A DNA stretch of 53,312 bases from Bacteroidota bacterium (lineage in GTDB: Bacteria; Bacteroidota; Bacteroidia; Chitinophagales; Chitinophagaceae). The stretch lies in contig RDXK01000100.1 in the NCBI GenBank assembly GCA_004292605.1, positions 1 through 53,312 of the forward strand, given 5' to 3'. A program made the translations under genes and the position numbers. The notes below the pieces were generated by a model. That model made no database searches. It saw only the letters and a program-made list of their open reading frames with translations, and was not told the DNA's origin. Shown here piece after piece: positions 25,155 to 35,010 of this stretch. Each line of letters opens with the position of its first letter. The stretch's first letter is position 1.

Positions 25155-26111
25155 TTTAGATTTTCTACTGTTTTTATTGGAAATATAATTTTCTACGGCC
25201 TCCTTAGAGGTTACCCAGTTTCGGCCTTCCTTGTACGCATCTATTTTTCCAGTACGGGCCAATAACGATACATACTCTGCAGAGTAAGTGGCTGTTGGTT
25301 CACTGACGATGCTAGTAATGGGTTGGTAATCTTCGTAGCTTTTCCCAGGCATGGCCCCAATGTAAATATTTAAACTACGCTCCAAAGCTTGACAAACCAG
25401 CATGCAAATTTTTTGATAATTACCTGTGTTTGCTTGGTTTAGAGCATCGTAGTATTTTTTTCTATCGTTTTTTAGGATGATAGCAGCCGGAAACCCATAT
25501 TTCATTAACAATAAATTCATTACAAGCCTTACCGTACGGCCATTTCCATCAAAAAAAGGGTGTATCCAAACTAGCCTATGATGAAATACCCCCGCCAAGA
25601 TGGGTATGGGCAACCCCAACGGATTTCGATTCGTGAATTCAATTAATTCATCGAGTAAATCAGAAACCTTACTAGAAGCAGGTGGGGTAAAATTAGCCCC
25701 CGTAATACGAACCCCAGCATTGCGAAGCCTACCCGCAAAATCGAGGTCAATATTCTGCATTACCAGCTCATGAATTTTTAGAATATCAATGCTTCGTAAA
25801 GTGTAATTGTTACTTACCAAACCCATTAAATATTGGATAGCACGCTCATGGTTAAGGGTTTCAAAATATTCTCGGATAGATTTTCCACCCACTGTGATAC
25901 CATCTTCCAGCACTAACCTAGTTTCATGTAGGCTTAATGTATTGCCTTCAATGCTATTACTATTGTACGTCCATTCTAGGGCAAGTTCCGATTGCAGTTT
26001 ATTTAAAACCGTGGTGGGCAATGGCCTAGCCTGCTGTATTTTCTCCAGCTTTTCCTGTAGCCTCTCTACAAAAGGCACCAAGGATTCCCAACCATTCACA
26101 TCCCACTTCAT
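25137..26111 (-). CDS. Fic-family AMP-transferase with class II-type inhibitory motif and C-terminal DNA-binding-like domain
   Basis: A 324-residue protein. An inhibitory motif of the [S/T]xxxE[G/N] type is S51-N-S-I-E55-G-N57, ahead of the Fic core, so activity should be autoinhibited by Glu55. The catalytic motif is complete: H184-PFFDGNGR-192 (His184 the general base). Residues about 278-312 (YVSLLARTGKIDAYKEGRNW, then VTSKEAVENYI) resemble an excisionase/MerR-type winged helix. Fic proteins transfer AMP or another nucleotide to target proteins. The target is unknown; the C-terminal domain suggests a DNA-linked or autoregulatory role. A basic tail follows. Confidence 0.9.
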   Translation of the reverse strand: MKWDVNGWESLVPFVERLQEKLEKIQQARPLPTTVLNKLQSELALEWTYNSNSIEGNTLSLHETRLVLEDGITVGGKSIREYFETLNHERAIQYLMGLVSNNYTLRSIDILKIHELVMQNIDLDFAGRLRNAGVRITGANFTPPASSKVSDLLDELIEFTNRNPLGLPIPILAGVFHHRLVWIHPFFDGNGRTVRLVMNLLLMKYGFPAAIILKNDRKKYYDALNQANTGNYQKICMLVCQALERSLNIYIGAMPGKSYEDYQPITSIVSEPTATYSAEYVSLLARTGKIDAYKEGRNWVTSKEAVENYISNKNSRKSKKAATN

Positions 26112-26158
26112 AAATATCGTTTACACGAAAATACAACCTATCCGATGTTTTAAAAAAT

Positions 26159-28135
26159 TTATTTCAATACCACCGCTGCCAAAGCTGGCAAATGAATGGT
26201 TAGCTGGTACCGCTGAGATGGCTTGTCTACCAATATTGCCGGTATTTTAGGGTTAAAAACATCGCCTGTTCCCCAAAAATCAGTACTGTTACTATTGAAA
26301 ATTTCTTTCCAATTCTTTCTACCCGTTACTTCTATTTTCCAATTTTTACGCACTTCGGGCGTCATATTCATTACCACCAACACATCATCACTAGCTTTTT
26401 TACCTTTTCGTTTAAAAGCTATCACACTATCCGATCTATGATCCAAATCTACCCACTCAAAACCTGCATGATCAAATTGCAATTCGTACAAGGCGGGCTC
26501 CGACCGTAACAATTCATTCAATTTAGATACACAATATTGTAGCCCACCATGGCTCACAGTTTCTAATAATTCCCATTGCAGTTCCGCTTTATAATTCCAC
26601 TCGTTGGTAGCACCAAATTCGCTACCCATAAACAGCAATTTAGCTCCTGGGTGCGTAAACATATACGTATATAACAGTCTTAAGTTGGCAAACTTTTGCC
26701 ACATATCTCCCGGCATTTTGTACAGCATGGGGCTTTTACCGTGTACCACTTCATCATGACTAAAAGGCAGCATAAAATTTTCATCATAATAGTACATCAT
26801 AGCAAAGCTCAGCTCATCTTGATGAAACTGCCTGTAAACTGGGTCGCGTTTAAAATAACGAAGACTATCATGCATCCAGCCCATCATCCATTTCATGCCA
26901 AAACCAAGGCCTCCATCAAATATTGGCTTACTAATTTTTGGCCAATCGGTAGCTTCTTCTGCAATAGTTTGTACATCCGGAAAATCTCTATAAAGTGTGG
27001 CGTTCAAATCTTTCACAAAAGCTATGGCTTCCAAATTACCGTTACCACCGTGAATGTTGGGTTCCCACTGACCTTCATTTCTACTGTAATCTAGCCGTAG
27101 CATACTACTCACAGCATCTACCCGTAGTGCATCTGCATGAAAAAAATCGCACCAAAAACGGGCACTACTTATTAAAAAACTTTTCACCTCGCCACGGGCG
27201 TAATTAAATATATAACTGTTCCAATCTGGGTGATAGCCTTTACGCATATCGGCATACTCGTACGTATGTGTACCATCAAACATAAATAATCCATGAGCAT
27301 CGTACGGAAAGTGAGAGGGTACCCAATCTAACACTACACCTATACCAGCTTGGTGTAACGCATCTACCAAATACATAAAACCTTGTGGCTGGCCAAACCT
27401 ACTAGTAGCTGCAAAATATCCTGTGCCTTGGTAGCCCCAACTACCATCAAAAGGGTGCTCCATTACCGGCATAAACTCTACGTGGGTAAAACCCATTTGC
27501 TGTACATAAGGCACTAAATTTTCCGCAATCACCTCATACGTATTATAGGTTTCCTCATTAAACCTATCGGGCCTCATCCAGCTTGCTAAATGTAGTTCAT
27601 ACACACTCCAAGGTGCATCTAAAGCATTGTGTTTTTTCCGAGCTTTCATCCATTTTGTATCGCCCCACGTATAGGTTAGTTCATGTACAATACTGGCCGT
27701 TTTAGGCCGCAGCTCGGCATACACCGCAAACGGATCGGCTTTATCTAACTCCACGCCTTTGTAGCCCACTATATGATATTTGTAAGCAGTACCTTGGGTA
27801 ATATGCGGTATAAATCCTTCCCAAATACCACTACCATCCTGCCGAACATGCAAGGCGTGTGCAAACTTTTTCCATTTATTAAAATCGCCTATTACACTCA
27901 CCGCCGTAGCATTGGGCGCCCACACAGCAAAATAAACACCTTTAGTACCGGAAACAGTAAGCGTGTGTGAACCAAACAAATTATACAAAGAGTAATGTGT
28001 ACCCATTTGGTAATTCCTAATATCTTCATCCGTAAACAAGCTATAATTCCATACAGGGAGCTCTGTATTTACAAAAAAAGATTCTTCATATTTCTTATTG
28101 CCAGTACTAGTATTACTGTTTGCTTGCTTACTCAT
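26159..28135 (-). CDS. glgB: 1,4-alpha-glucan branching enzyme
   Basis: A 658-residue protein from the preferred ATG at 28135 (MSKQANSNTS); an in-frame ATG at 28195 adds 20 residues reaching into the divergent promoter. A CBM48 domain comes first (GVYFAVWAPNATAVSVIGDFN). The GH13 barrel follows: nucleophile Asp near residue 340 (DALRVDAVSS), acid/base Glu near 393 (IAEEATDWP), and SHDEVVHGK. A beta domain ends the protein. It makes alpha-1,6 branches in glycogen. No other glg gene is in the window. It is divergent from the outer-membrane barrel gene. Confidence 0.97.
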   Translation of the reverse strand: MSKQANSNTSTGNKKYEESFFVNTELPVWNYSLFTDEDIRNYQMGTHYSLYNLFGSHTLTVSGTKGVYFAVWAPNATAVSVIGDFNKWKKFAHALHVRQDGSGIWEGFIPHITQGTAYKYHIVGYKGVELDKADPFAVYAELRPKTASIVHELTYTWGDTKWMKARKKHNALDAPWSVYELHLASWMRPDRFNEETYNTYEVIAENLVPYVQQMGFTHVEFMPVMEHPFDGSWGYQGTGYFAATSRFGQPQGFMYLVDALHQAGIGVVLDWVPSHFPYDAHGLFMFDGTHTYEYADMRKGYHPDWNSYIFNYARGEVKSFLISSARFWCDFFHADALRVDAVSSMLRLDYSRNEGQWEPNIHGGNGNLEAIAFVKDLNATLYRDFPDVQTIAEEATDWPKISKPIFDGGLGFGMKWMMGWMHDSLRYFKRDPVYRQFHQDELSFAMMYYYDENFMLPFSHDEVVHGKSPMLYKMPGDMWQKFANLRLLYTYMFTHPGAKLLFMGSEFGATNEWNYKAELQWELLETVSHGGLQYCVSKLNELLRSEPALYELQFDHAGFEWVDLDHRSDSVIAFKRKGKKASDDVLVVMNMTPEVRKNWKIEVTGRKNWKEIFNSNSTDFWGTGDVFNPKIPAILVDKPSQRYQLTIHLPALAAVVLK

Positions 28136-28252
28136 ATTAATATGTTTGCCTCGGTAATTTACGCCACTCATACCATAAATAAACCATTGAAGCAACTTAT
28201 TGTAAGAATATAAAATAAATTAAGATATTTGAAGTACGAACAAAATCGTGCA

Positions 28253-31012
28253 ATGAAAAAAACATACCTCCTAATTTGCCTAGCCTTGTTTTACACCCAA
28301 TGTATTTTGGCCCAAGAAAACCAGATAACCGGAGTAGTGCAGGATACACTACAAAAACAAAATTTACACCTTGCCACCGCTAGTTTACTTGCTAGCAAAG
28401 ATTCCGTTTTACTCACCTTTGTTCGTACCAATACCAAAGGGGAATTTGTTTTAAAAAATCTTGTACCAGGTAATTATATTTTATTGGTTACTTACCCTGG
28501 CTATGCCGACTATGCCGAGAACCTAACCATCAACAGCAACGAAAAGAATACACTACTGAAAATAAGTTTGCTTACACAAGCCCGAATATTGGAGGATGTA
28601 ATAGTAAAACAAAAAGTGAGTGCCATTAAAATAAAAGGCGACACCACAGAATTTAAGGCAGATAGTTTTAAAGTAAATGCCAATGCAAACGTTCAAGAAC
28701 TATTAAAAAAACTACCAGGCTTTACCGTAAATAGCAAAGGAGAAATTACCGCCCAAGGCCAAAAAATAGAAAAAGTATTGGTAGATGGAGAGGAATTTTT
28801 TAGCGACGACCCAGCGGTGGTAACCCAAAACCTACGAGCCGATGTATTAGATAAAGTGCAACTATTTGATAAAAAGAGCGACCAAGCTGCCTTTACAGGT
28901 ATTGACGATGGCCAAAAAACCAAAACCCTAAACCTGCAATTGAAGGAGGATAAAAAGAAAGGATATTTTGGAAAGTTAGAAGGTGGAAGCAACTTTGATA
29001 ACTACCACAATGGTAAGGCGATGGTGAACGCTTTTAAGGGCAAGAAAAAAATAGCCGCTTACGTTACCGGCGATAATACTAGAGCCGAAGCATTGGACTG
29101 GAATGAACGTACCAATTTTGGTGAAGATTTAGATAGAACCACCGAAGTAAATGCCGATGGAGGCGTTAGTATTTGGAGCTCGGGCGATGAATTTACCAGC
29201 AACCAAGGCTTACCCACTGCCTATACCGCAGGAGCCCATTTTAGCAATAAATGGAACCAAGATAAAAACACCACCGCCAATACCTACCAATTTAACAGGT
29301 TAGATGTACGTGGTACCAACCAAAGTTTTTTGAAAACTATTTTACCCGATACCAGTTTTACCAACATAAACAAAGAAACCTTCAATAGCCAACGCCAGCG
29401 CCACAGAGGAAGAACCGTGTTTGACTGGAATATTGACAGTACTAGTCAGCTAAAAGCCACCATCAATGTAAGCAATGTACAAACCAATAGCAGTACTAGC
29501 AATTCCGGGGAAAGTAGAACCGAAGAAGATGCCTTATTAAACCAAAGCATACGTAGTCTTACCAATTTTTCAAATATTACCAATGCTAAAGCCAGTGTGT
29601 TTTGGCGTAAACGATTTGCAAAAAAAGGTAGAACCATTTCCGTAAATACCGATTTAGAATACATTACTCGTAATGGTAATGGCATGCTAAAAGCTAATAA
29701 TAGTTTTTTCACCAATGGGCAGCCTAGTAGTACACTATTAATAGACCAAGCAAAAAACCAAACCGAGCGGGAGAATGGTGTATCCATAAAAGCTGTTTAT
29801 ACCGAACCAGTTTGGAAAAATGTGTTTTTGGAACTCAACTATAAACTTGCTATCCGAAATAACGATGCCGAAAGAAACACCTTAGAAAAACCAGCCGGAA
29901 CCGATAAATACAGCCAATTGGTAGATACCTTAAGCAACCATTTTATTTTTAATACTACAGGGCACACAGCAGGTACCAGTTTACGATACCAAAATAAAAA
30001 ACTCAATACTACCATTGGCCTTGCCATAGGCAATATGGCATTTGACCAAAACAATTTACGCAATAGCACACAGCGTACCCTACACTTTATAAACTACCTG
30101 CCACAGGCCAGCATACAGTACAGTTTTAAAAAACAAACCAACCTAAATTTATCTTACAACGGAAATACACAAAACCCTACCATCCAACAAATTCAGCCGA
30201 TTATAGATAACATTGACCCACTAAACCTACAAATAGGAAACCCTAATTTAAAGCAAGAGTTTAGGCATAATATTCGCCTTTCCTTTAATGATTACAAAAT
30301 ATTGAAAAGCCGAGGCATTTACATGGGTGGTGGTTTTACTTTCGTAGATAACGCCATCAGTAACGCTAGTTTTATAGATGATAAGGGCCGCCGACTAAAC
30401 CAAGCTATAAACGTAAACGGGAATTATAACGGCTACATATGGGCTAGTGTAAACCGAGAATTTAATGGCGTAAACGTAAGCTTAAACTTAAACCCAAGCA
30501 TTAATCGTTTTAATAATATAGTAAACGGTTTGGCCAACCAAAGCGATAACCTGAGTTTAGGCATTGGCCCTAGCTTTGGCTATTGGAAAGATAAACCCGT
30601 AAACTTTTGGGTGAATATGGAAGCCAACTATAATTGGAGTCGCAGCAGCCTTCGCCCTACACAAAGTGTACAATACTGGAGCTTTAATAGCTACCCAAGT
30701 GTAGAAGTAAAACTGCCCAAAAAATGGTATTGGAATGTAAGTGGAGAAATTATGCTTTACCAACAAACCGAGTTATTCTCTGCCCGGAATGTATCCTTGA
30801 TTAATAGTTCCATCAAAAAATCAATCGGCAAAGCCGAATCTTGGCAAGTAAAACTTTCTGTAAGCGATTTGTTGAATAATAACCAAGGTATAGAACGAAA
30901 CATCAATACCAATTTTATTTCGGAAAATGTACGTCAAACCATCCGCAGGGTAGTACTAGTTTCTGTAGTATATAACTTCACTAAAAATGGCAAACCCAAT
31001 GGCAACTTCTAG
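28253..31012 (+). CDS. outer-membrane beta-barrel protein with carboxypeptidase-regulatory-like and plug domains
   Basis: A 919-residue protein from the ATG at 28253 (MKKTYLLICLALFYTQ, signal peptide ending ILAQ); an upstream TTG at 28229 is less likely. Residues about 24-110 form a carboxypeptidase-regulatory-like beta domain (ITGVVQDTLQKQ, GEFVLKNLVPGNYILLV). A plug-like segment follows (VQELLKKLPGFTVNSKGEI, KIEKVLVDGEEFF), then a long barrel rich in alternating aromatic strands. It belongs with the TonB-receptor-like outer-membrane proteins of Bacteroidota that pair with a GLPGLI protein. Its stop overlaps the GLPGLI start by 26 bases. Confidence 0.9.
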   Translation: MKKTYLLICLALFYTQCILAQENQITGVVQDTLQKQNLHLATASLLASKDSVLLTFVRTNTKGEFVLKNLVPGNYILLVTYPGYADYAENLTINSNEKNTLLKISLLTQARILEDVIVKQKVSAIKIKGDTTEFKADSFKVNANANVQELLKKLPGFTVNSKGEITAQGQKIEKVLVDGEEFFSDDPAVVTQNLRADVLDKVQLFDKKSDQAAFTGIDDGQKTKTLNLQLKEDKKKGYFGKLEGGSNFDNYHNGKAMVNAFKGKKKIAAYVTGDNTRAEALDWNERTNFGEDLDRTTEVNADGGVSIWSSGDEFTSNQGLPTAYTAGAHFSNKWNQDKNTTANTYQFNRLDVRGTNQSFLKTILPDTSFTNINKETFNSQRQRHRGRTVFDWNIDSTSQLKATINVSNVQTNSSTSNSGESRTEEDALLNQSIRSLTNFSNITNAKASVFWRKRFAKKGRTISVNTDLEYITRNGNGMLKANNSFFTNGQPSSTLLIDQAKNQTERENGVSIKAVYTEPVWKNVFLELNYKLAIRNNDAERNTLEKPAGTDKYSQLVDTLSNHFIFNTTGHTAGTSLRYQNKKLNTTIGLAIGNMAFDQNNLRNSTQRTLHFINYLPQASIQYSFKKQTNLNLSYNGNTQNPTIQQIQPIIDNIDPLNLQIGNPNLKQEFRHNIRLSFNDYKILKSRGIYMGGGFTFVDNAISNASFIDDKGRRLNQAINVNGNYNGYIWASVNREFNGVNVSLNLNPSINRFNNIVNGLANQSDNLSLGIGPSFGYWKDKPVNFWVNMEANYNWSRSSLRPTQSVQYWSFNSYPSVEVKLPKKWYWNVSGEIMLYQQTELFSARNVSLINSSIKKSIGKAESWQVKLSVSDLLNNNQGIERNINTNFISENVRQTIRRVVLVSVVYNFTKNGKPNGNF

Positions 31013-31763
31013 CGCTAACACCACTAAATTTTTATTCGGCCTTTGTTTACTGGTAATTGGTTTTACCAGCAATGCCCAAGCTATATTCCTACATACTGGC
31101 CGTATTACCTACGAAAAACGAACCAACCAGCATGCCCGTTTTCTAGATGAAAACGATACCAATATTTGGGCGGAAGAACAGCGAAAAGCCACCAGTAAAA
31201 TACTGATAGAAAACCCTGTGCTTACCTTTAATGAAACCTATGGCCTATACACCATAGGGGCAGAAAATGCCAACAACAAATACCTGTGGAATAGTAAAAC
31301 GCCAGAAACTGATAACACCATTATTAACTGGCAAAACAAAACCATTTCAAAACAAAAGGAAGTATTTGAAAAAACCTATTTGATACAAGATTCTATACAC
31401 AATATGCAATGGCGTATTACGGGCGAAACCCGTACCATCGCTGGCTTTAACTGTCGTAAAGCAGTAGGTAAAATAATGGATAGTGTGTATGTGGTAGCTT
31501 TTTATACCGATGATATTACGGCACAGGTAGGCCCTGAAAGTTTTAGCGGATTGCCAGGTGCCATTTTAGGATTGGCGATTCCTAGGCTACATACTACATG
31601 GTTTGCCACCAAAGTAGAAGCTATAAACCCACCGGAAACTACGTTTTCAGCGAAACAAAAAGGTATAAAATGTACCAGAAAAACTTGCCTAACAGAATTA
31701 CAAAAAAGCATAAAAGACTGGGGGAAATTTGGTATTCAAACCATTTGGAACAGCCAACTGTAA
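30987..31763 (+). CDS. GLPGLI-family protein, exported
   Basis: A 258-residue protein. A hydrophobic signal segment ends TSNAQA. It contains the family hallmark G-L-P-G-x-I as SGLPGAILGLAIP (about residues 188-200). The family function is unknown; members are typically found next to outer-membrane barrel proteins and are thought to be periplasmic or outer-membrane-associated partners. It overlaps the upstream barrel gene by 26 bases; an internal ATG at 30999 would reduce this to 14. Confidence 0.9.
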   Translation: MANPMATSSANTTKFLFGLCLLVIGFTSNAQAIFLHTGRITYEKRTNQHARFLDENDTNIWAEEQRKATSKILIENPVLTFNETYGLYTIGAENANNKYLWNSKTPETDNTIINWQNKTISKQKEVFEKTYLIQDSIHNMQWRITGETRTIAGFNCRKAVGKIMDSVYVVAFYTDDITAQVGPESFSGLPGAILGLAIPRLHTTWFATKVEAINPPETTFSAKQKGIKCTRKTCLTELQKSIKDWGKFGIQTIWNSQL

Positions 31764-31797
31764 CACAGTTTACACCACAGCACGCCCCAAAAAACTG

Positions 31798-31805
31798 TAC
31801 ATTTG
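31798..31805 (+). promoter_or_regulatory. promoter -7 box for valS
   Basis: TACATTTG is an exact TAnnTTTG box, 36 bases before the valS ATG. It is immediately followed by the terminator hairpin at 31808, so the two elements are almost superimposed. Confidence 0.5.
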
Positions 31806-31807
31806 CA

Positions 31808-31826
31808 AGCCCTAAAAGGGCTTTTT
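31808..31826 (+). terminator. terminator after the GLPGLI gene
   Basis: A 6-bp stem AGCCCT / AGGGCT with an AAA loop and a T-run. It would end the barrel-GLPGLI transcript just before valS. Confidence 0.55.
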
Positions 31827-31841
31827 ATATTCTATAGCATT

Positions 31842-34475
31842 ATGAGTACTACTACTAAAAACTTTGATCATACAGCGGCAGCACAGCATTGGTACCAGCA
31901 TTGGGTATCTAAAAAATATTTTTCAAGCGTTCCTAATCATCAACCGCCGTATACCATTGTAATTCCACCGCCCAATGTTACGGGAGTTTTACACATGGGC
32001 CATTGCCTTAACAATACTATTCAGGATGTATTGGCACGGCGTGCCCGAATGCAAGGCTTTAATGTATGCTGGGTACCAGGAACCGACCATGCAAGTATAG
32101 CCACTGAAGCCAAAGTAGTAGCCATGCTTAGAGAACGTGGCATCAACAAAAGCAGCCTAAGCCGCCCTCAATTTTTAGAATACGCTTGGGAGTGGAAAGA
32201 AAAATATGGTGGCATTATTTTAAATCAATTACAGGAACTGGGTTGTAGCCTAGACTGGGATAGAGTGAATTTTACCATGGATGCCAATTATTACCAAAGT
32301 GTAATACAAGTATTCAACGATTGGTTTAAAAAAGGGCTTATTTATCGTGGTAAAAGGATGATTAATTGGGACCCAAAAGCAAAAACAGCCCTAAGCGATG
32401 AAGAAGTAATCTATAGAGAAGTACAAAGCAAATTGTACAATGTGGCCTACCCCATTACGCTGGCAGACGGTACCCAAACTACCATCACTATTGCTACCGT
32501 ACGCCCCGAAACCATTTTAGGCGATACTGCCATTTGCGTACACCCTACCGATGAACGCTATGCACACCTAAAAAATGCTACCGCACAAGTACCGTTAACC
32601 AACCGACAAATACCCATTATTTTCGATGAGTATGTAGATAAGGAATTTGGTACAGGTGCCTTAAAAGTAACGCCGGCACATGATGTGAACGACTATGCTT
32701 TGGCCCAAAAGCACAGCCTGCAAGTAATAGATATTATGAACGATGATGGCACTATGAATGCCGATGCGGGTGAATTTGTAGGTCAGGATAGGTTTGAAGC
32801 ACGCAAAAGAATTGCAGAAAAACTAGACGCCGAAAAATACCTTTTAAAAGTAGAAGAATACACCAACCAAATAGGTTTTAGCGAACGTAGCGATGCTGTG
32901 GTGGAGCCACGTTTAAGCCTACAGTGGTGGGTAAGCATGAAACAATTAGCTGCCCCCGCGTTAGAAGTAGTAGAAAAAAATGATATTCAATTTTATCCTT
33001 CTAAGTTCAAAAACCTTTACCGCCATTGGATGGAAAATGTAAAGGACTGGTGTATTAGTAGGCAACTGTGGTGGGGGCACCAAATTCCTGCTTGGTACGA
33101 TGATGCTGGGAATGTTTATGTAGCTCAAACCGTGGAAGAAGCTACACAACAAGCCATTGAAAAAACAGGTGATAAGAATGTGGTACTAAAACAAGATGAG
33201 GACTGCCTAGACACTTGGTTTAGTAGCCAACTATGGCCAATAGAAGTGTTTAGAGGTATCAGCAACCCTAACAATGCAGAGATTAACTACTACTACCCTA
33301 CCAACACGTTGGTGACGGCGCCGGAAATTATATTTTTCTGGGTAGCGAGAATGATTATTAGCGGGCTCGATTACCAAAAAGCCATTCCTTTTAAGCAAGT
33401 TTATTTCACCGGAATAGTACGAGATAAACTGGGAAGAAAAATGAGTAAAAGCTTGGGGAACTCTCCAGATTTACTAGAACTTATTGCACAAAATGGTGCC
33501 GATGCCGTACGCTTTGGTATTATGATAGCATCGCCAGCTGGTAACGATTTATTATTTGATGAAAGCAGTATTGAACAAGGTAAACACTTTACCAACAAGC
33601 TTTGGAACGCTATGAAGTTACTAAGTATGTGGAAGGAAAAACAAGCTGATATTCCACCTACGGCGGAGGATGAGTTTGCCAGCGAATGGTTTGAAAATAG
33701 ACTATCTACCGTAATGCAGGAGGTAGATACCCTGCTACACCAATTCAAATTGAGTGAGGCTTTAAAAGTACTTTATAGCCTTATTTGGAACGATTACTGT
33801 AGTTGGTATTTGGAATGGATAAAACCCAATTACGAAACCGCTATAAGCACCCATGTTTTGGTAAAAGCCAATGAATTTTTTGGCAGATTATTGCAGTTAC
33901 TGCATCCATACATGCCATTTATTACAGAGGAACTACACCATACCATTGGTGCTGCAACTACCGATTTATGTGTTATCCAATTACCCGCTGCAAAACCTGC
34001 CAACGAAGGCATTTTACAAACGGGTACCTTGCTACAAAATGTAATTACACAAATACGTGATGCGAGAAACAAAAACCAACTAAAACCAAAGGATACCATT
34101 GAAGTATTTATAGAAACTGCCAACCCACAAGCCTATAGCAAAGTGTTAAGTGTGTTAGCAAAACAAGTAAATGCATCAAATATTTCCTTTACAAAGGAAG
34201 TTGTAAACAATGCTATTATAGCCACGTACGAGCAAGATAAATTTTACCTTACTACTACGGTAGAACTAAACACTGAAGCTCTGTTAGCCACGCTACAGAA
34301 GGATTTGGCTTATCAGCAAGGTTTTAAAACCAGCGTTGAAAAAAAGTTAAGCAACGAAAAATTTGTACAAAACGCTAAGCCAGAAGTAGTAGAAATAGAA
34401 AGAAAAAAACTGGCCGATGCCGAGGCACGCATACAAACAATTTTAGAAAGTTTGGCTAGTTTACAAAATTCATAA
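31842..34475 (+). CDS. valS: valyl-tRNA synthetase
   Basis: An 877-residue protein from the ATG at 31842 (MSTTTKNFD); the longer frame from a TTG at 31803 crosses the terminator and promoter and is rejected. It has the class I signature HMGH (51-54, in GVLHMGHCLN) and KMSKS (533-537). The editing domain lies between (ATVRPETILGDTA, VTPAHDVNDYA). A C-terminal coiled coil ends the protein (KPEVVEIERKKLADAEARI). It charges tRNA-Val and deacylates mischarged Thr-tRNA-Val. Length is normal. Confidence 0.98.
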   Translation: MSTTTKNFDHTAAAQHWYQHWVSKKYFSSVPNHQPPYTIVIPPPNVTGVLHMGHCLNNTIQDVLARRARMQGFNVCWVPGTDHASIATEAKVVAMLRERGINKSSLSRPQFLEYAWEWKEKYGGIILNQLQELGCSLDWDRVNFTMDANYYQSVIQVFNDWFKKGLIYRGKRMINWDPKAKTALSDEEVIYREVQSKLYNVAYPITLADGTQTTITIATVRPETILGDTAICVHPTDERYAHLKNATAQVPLTNRQIPIIFDEYVDKEFGTGALKVTPAHDVNDYALAQKHSLQVIDIMNDDGTMNADAGEFVGQDRFEARKRIAEKLDAEKYLLKVEEYTNQIGFSERSDAVVEPRLSLQWWVSMKQLAAPALEVVEKNDIQFYPSKFKNLYRHWMENVKDWCISRQLWWGHQIPAWYDDAGNVYVAQTVEEATQQAIEKTGDKNVVLKQDEDCLDTWFSSQLWPIEVFRGISNPNNAEINYYYPTNTLVTAPEIIFFWVARMIISGLDYQKAIPFKQVYFTGIVRDKLGRKMSKSLGNSPDLLELIAQNGADAVRFGIMIASPAGNDLLFDESSIEQGKHFTNKLWNAMKLLSMWKEKQADIPPTAEDEFASEWFENRLSTVMQEVDTLLHQFKLSEALKVLYSLIWNDYCSWYLEWIKPNYETAISTHVLVKANEFFGRLLQLLHPYMPFITEELHHTIGAATTDLCVIQLPAAKPANEGILQTGTLLQNVITQIRDARNKNQLKPKDTIEVFIETANPQAYSKVLSVLAKQVNASNISFTKEVVNNAIIATYEQDKFYLTTTVELNTEALLATLQKDLAYQQGFKTSVEKKLSNEKFVQNAKPEVVEIERKKLADAEARIQTILESLASLQNS

Positions 34476-34486
34476 AACCAACATTG

Positions 34487-34510
34487 GCCCGCCACAAAGC
34501 GGGCTTTTTT
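34487..34510 (+). terminator. terminator after valS
   Basis: GCCCGC / GCGGGC (34487-34492, 34499-34504) with a 6-base loop and a T6 run. It ends 2 bases before the ATG of the downstream GNAT gene. Confidence 0.8.
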
Positions 34511-34512
34511 AT

Positions 34513-35010
34513 ATGATTACCATAACGCAAGCTTCCGAAAGCCAATTACCCATCATCCGCCAGATAGCCGAGCAAACTTGGCCTACAGCTTACAGTACTA
34601 TCATTTCCCCAGAACAAATACAGTGGATGCTGGAATGGATGTATAACCTACCAGAATTAACCCAACAGTATCATGCAGGTACATTATTTTTTATTGCTAT
34701 GCAAAACCAAGAGCCTTTGGGCATGGCATCTATCTCTCCCGTAAAAGAAGGTATTTGTAAATTAAATAAGCTTTATGTACTGCCAAGTACCCAAAAAACG
34801 GGGGCAGGAAAACTGCTATTACATACAGCTGTACAGGCGGCCGCACAGCAGCATGCTACCCATGTACAATTGCAGGTAAACCGTGCTAACCCAGCAGTGG
34901 GCTTCTACCAAAAACAAGGTTTTGTAATCATTGCCGAGGAAGACTTTGACATCGGCAATGGCTTTTTTATGAACGATTATATTATGCAACTAACCCTTTC
35001 CGGCGAGTAA
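34513..35010 (+). CDS. GNAT-family N-acetyltransferase
   Basis: A 165-residue protein. It starts ITITQASESQLPIIRQIAEQTWP, typical of GNAT N-termini. The acetyl-CoA-binding motif A region is LYVLPSTQKTGAGKLLLHTAVQ (about residues 91-112), with the loop QKTGAGK in place of the canonical Q/R-x-x-G-x-G/A. Near the end it has NPAVGFYQKQGF. It acetylates an unknown small molecule or protein. It starts 2 bases after the valS terminator and its 3' end overlaps the convergent proline dehydrogenase gene by 29 bases. Confidence 0.88.
   Translation: MITITQASESQLPIIRQIAEQTWPTAYSTIISPEQIQWMLEWMYNLPELTQQYHAGTLFFIAMQNQEPLGMASISPVKEGICKLNKLYVLPSTQKTGAGKLLLHTAVQAAAQQHATHVQLQVNRANPAVGFYQKQGFVIIAEEDFDIGNGFFMNDYIMQLTLSGE

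Noticed and set aside
31808-31841. T-box-like regulation of valS
   Set aside because: The leader is only about 30 bases with no T-box sequence or specifier loop, and T-boxes are essentially confined to Firmicutes and relatives; the hairpin is a simple terminator.
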